Shown: piece by piece, positions 63,825-64,000 of the stretch
Layout: every line of letters starts with the position of its first letter
Numbering within the stretch: position 1 is the stretch's first letter
Assembly: GCF_001640365.1 (NCBI RefSeq)
Contig: NZ_LWMI01000007.1
Span: forward strand, 1-64,000
Source: Candidatus Arsenophonus triatominarum
GTDB taxonomy: Bacteria; Pseudomonadota; Gammaproteobacteria; Enterobacterales; Enterobacteriaceae
Length of the DNA: 64,000 nt
Direction of reading: 5' to 3'
Program-made: the position numbers and the translations under genes
Notes under the pieces: generated by a model
The model's database searches: none
The model's input: only the letters and a program-made list of their open reading frames with translations
What the model was told of the DNA's origin: nothing

Positions 63825-64000
63825 TATAGCTAGGCGACTTAATTTTGATTACAGCATATGTATTAAAAACAGGTCATCGATAGTGCATCCTGTTTCCATC
63901 TTTTTACGTTTAGCTTGAGACCATTTATGTTCTATAGGATTTAAATCTGGTGAATACACAGGCAAATATTCTATCTGGTGTCCTGCGTTTATAATTGCCT
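63825..64000 (-). mobile_element. IS630-family element, partial at the window edge
   Basis: Begins with TATAGCTAGGCGACTTAATT and reads into the C-terminal end of the transposase gene on the minus strand (stop at 63849, NPIEHKWSQ region). It continues past the window. Left flank GTTAGA; it lies where tRNA genes follow csrA in E. coli. Confidence 0.9.

Overview
The window is an AT-rich piece of an Enterobacterales chromosome. glnALG, mreBCD-maf-rng-yhdP, pepD-gpt-frsA-crl-proBA, aroL, aas-lplT, pncC, recA, alaS and csrA are all clearly of the E. coli/Proteus type. Many insertion sequences (IS), many genes broken by frameshift, nonsense or insertion, and short blocks of intact housekeeping genes suggest a host-restricted, recently degenerating insect symbiont. 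An Arsenophonus-like member of the Morganellaceae is my best guess, from composition and gene content only.

Layout. 1-5540 (minus): intimin/invasin-like adhesin pseudogene with homogenised Ig-like repeats. 5758-8104: IS3, IS630 and IS91 remnants. 8156-12587: intact nitrogen-regulation operon glnA-glnL-glnG with NtrC and sigma-54 sites, and a MITE between glnA and glnL. 12583-15327: IS3/IS481/IS630/IS982 wreckage. 15767-25266: mreBCD, broken maf, rng, yhdP and a broken nitrilase-family gene. 25268-39971: IS island of IS91, IS256, IS982, IS481, ISL2-type IS5, IS3 and IS630, with a P4-type integrase, an AlpA-like regulator and a small lipoprotein left from an older genomic island. 40018-42278: pepD and broken gpt. 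42316-46130: a nested stack of mobile elements. 46132-50572: broken frsA, then crl, proB and proA. 50684-58139: aroL, then aas (two IS630, one IS256 carrying a MITE, one further MITE, a nonsense codon and a frameshift) and frameshifted lplT. 58137-63684: pncC, recA with LexA box, alaS and csrA. 63825-64000: start of another IS630 copy.

Intact functions are nitrogen assimilation and its control, rod-shape determination, RNase G, the YhdP envelope lipid-transport factor, proline synthesis, shikimate phosphorylation, recombination/SOS, alanyl-tRNA charging and Crl/CsrA regulation. Lost functions are the adhesin, Maf, the nitrilase-like amidase, guanine/xanthine salvage (gpt), FrsA, and the linked lysophospholipid uptake and re-acylation pair LplT/Aas.

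The most unusual content is mobile. There are ten full-length plus two partial copies of one 0.88-kb IS630 element whose transposase frame depends on two poly-A tracts of varying length. Three non-autonomous MITE families each share terminal repeats with a transposase-bearing element in the same window: a 192-bp family with 5-bp duplications and seven main-type copies, a 189-bp ISL2-type element, and a 243-bp IS982-type element. There is also a 320-bp inverted duplication centred on an IS630 copy.
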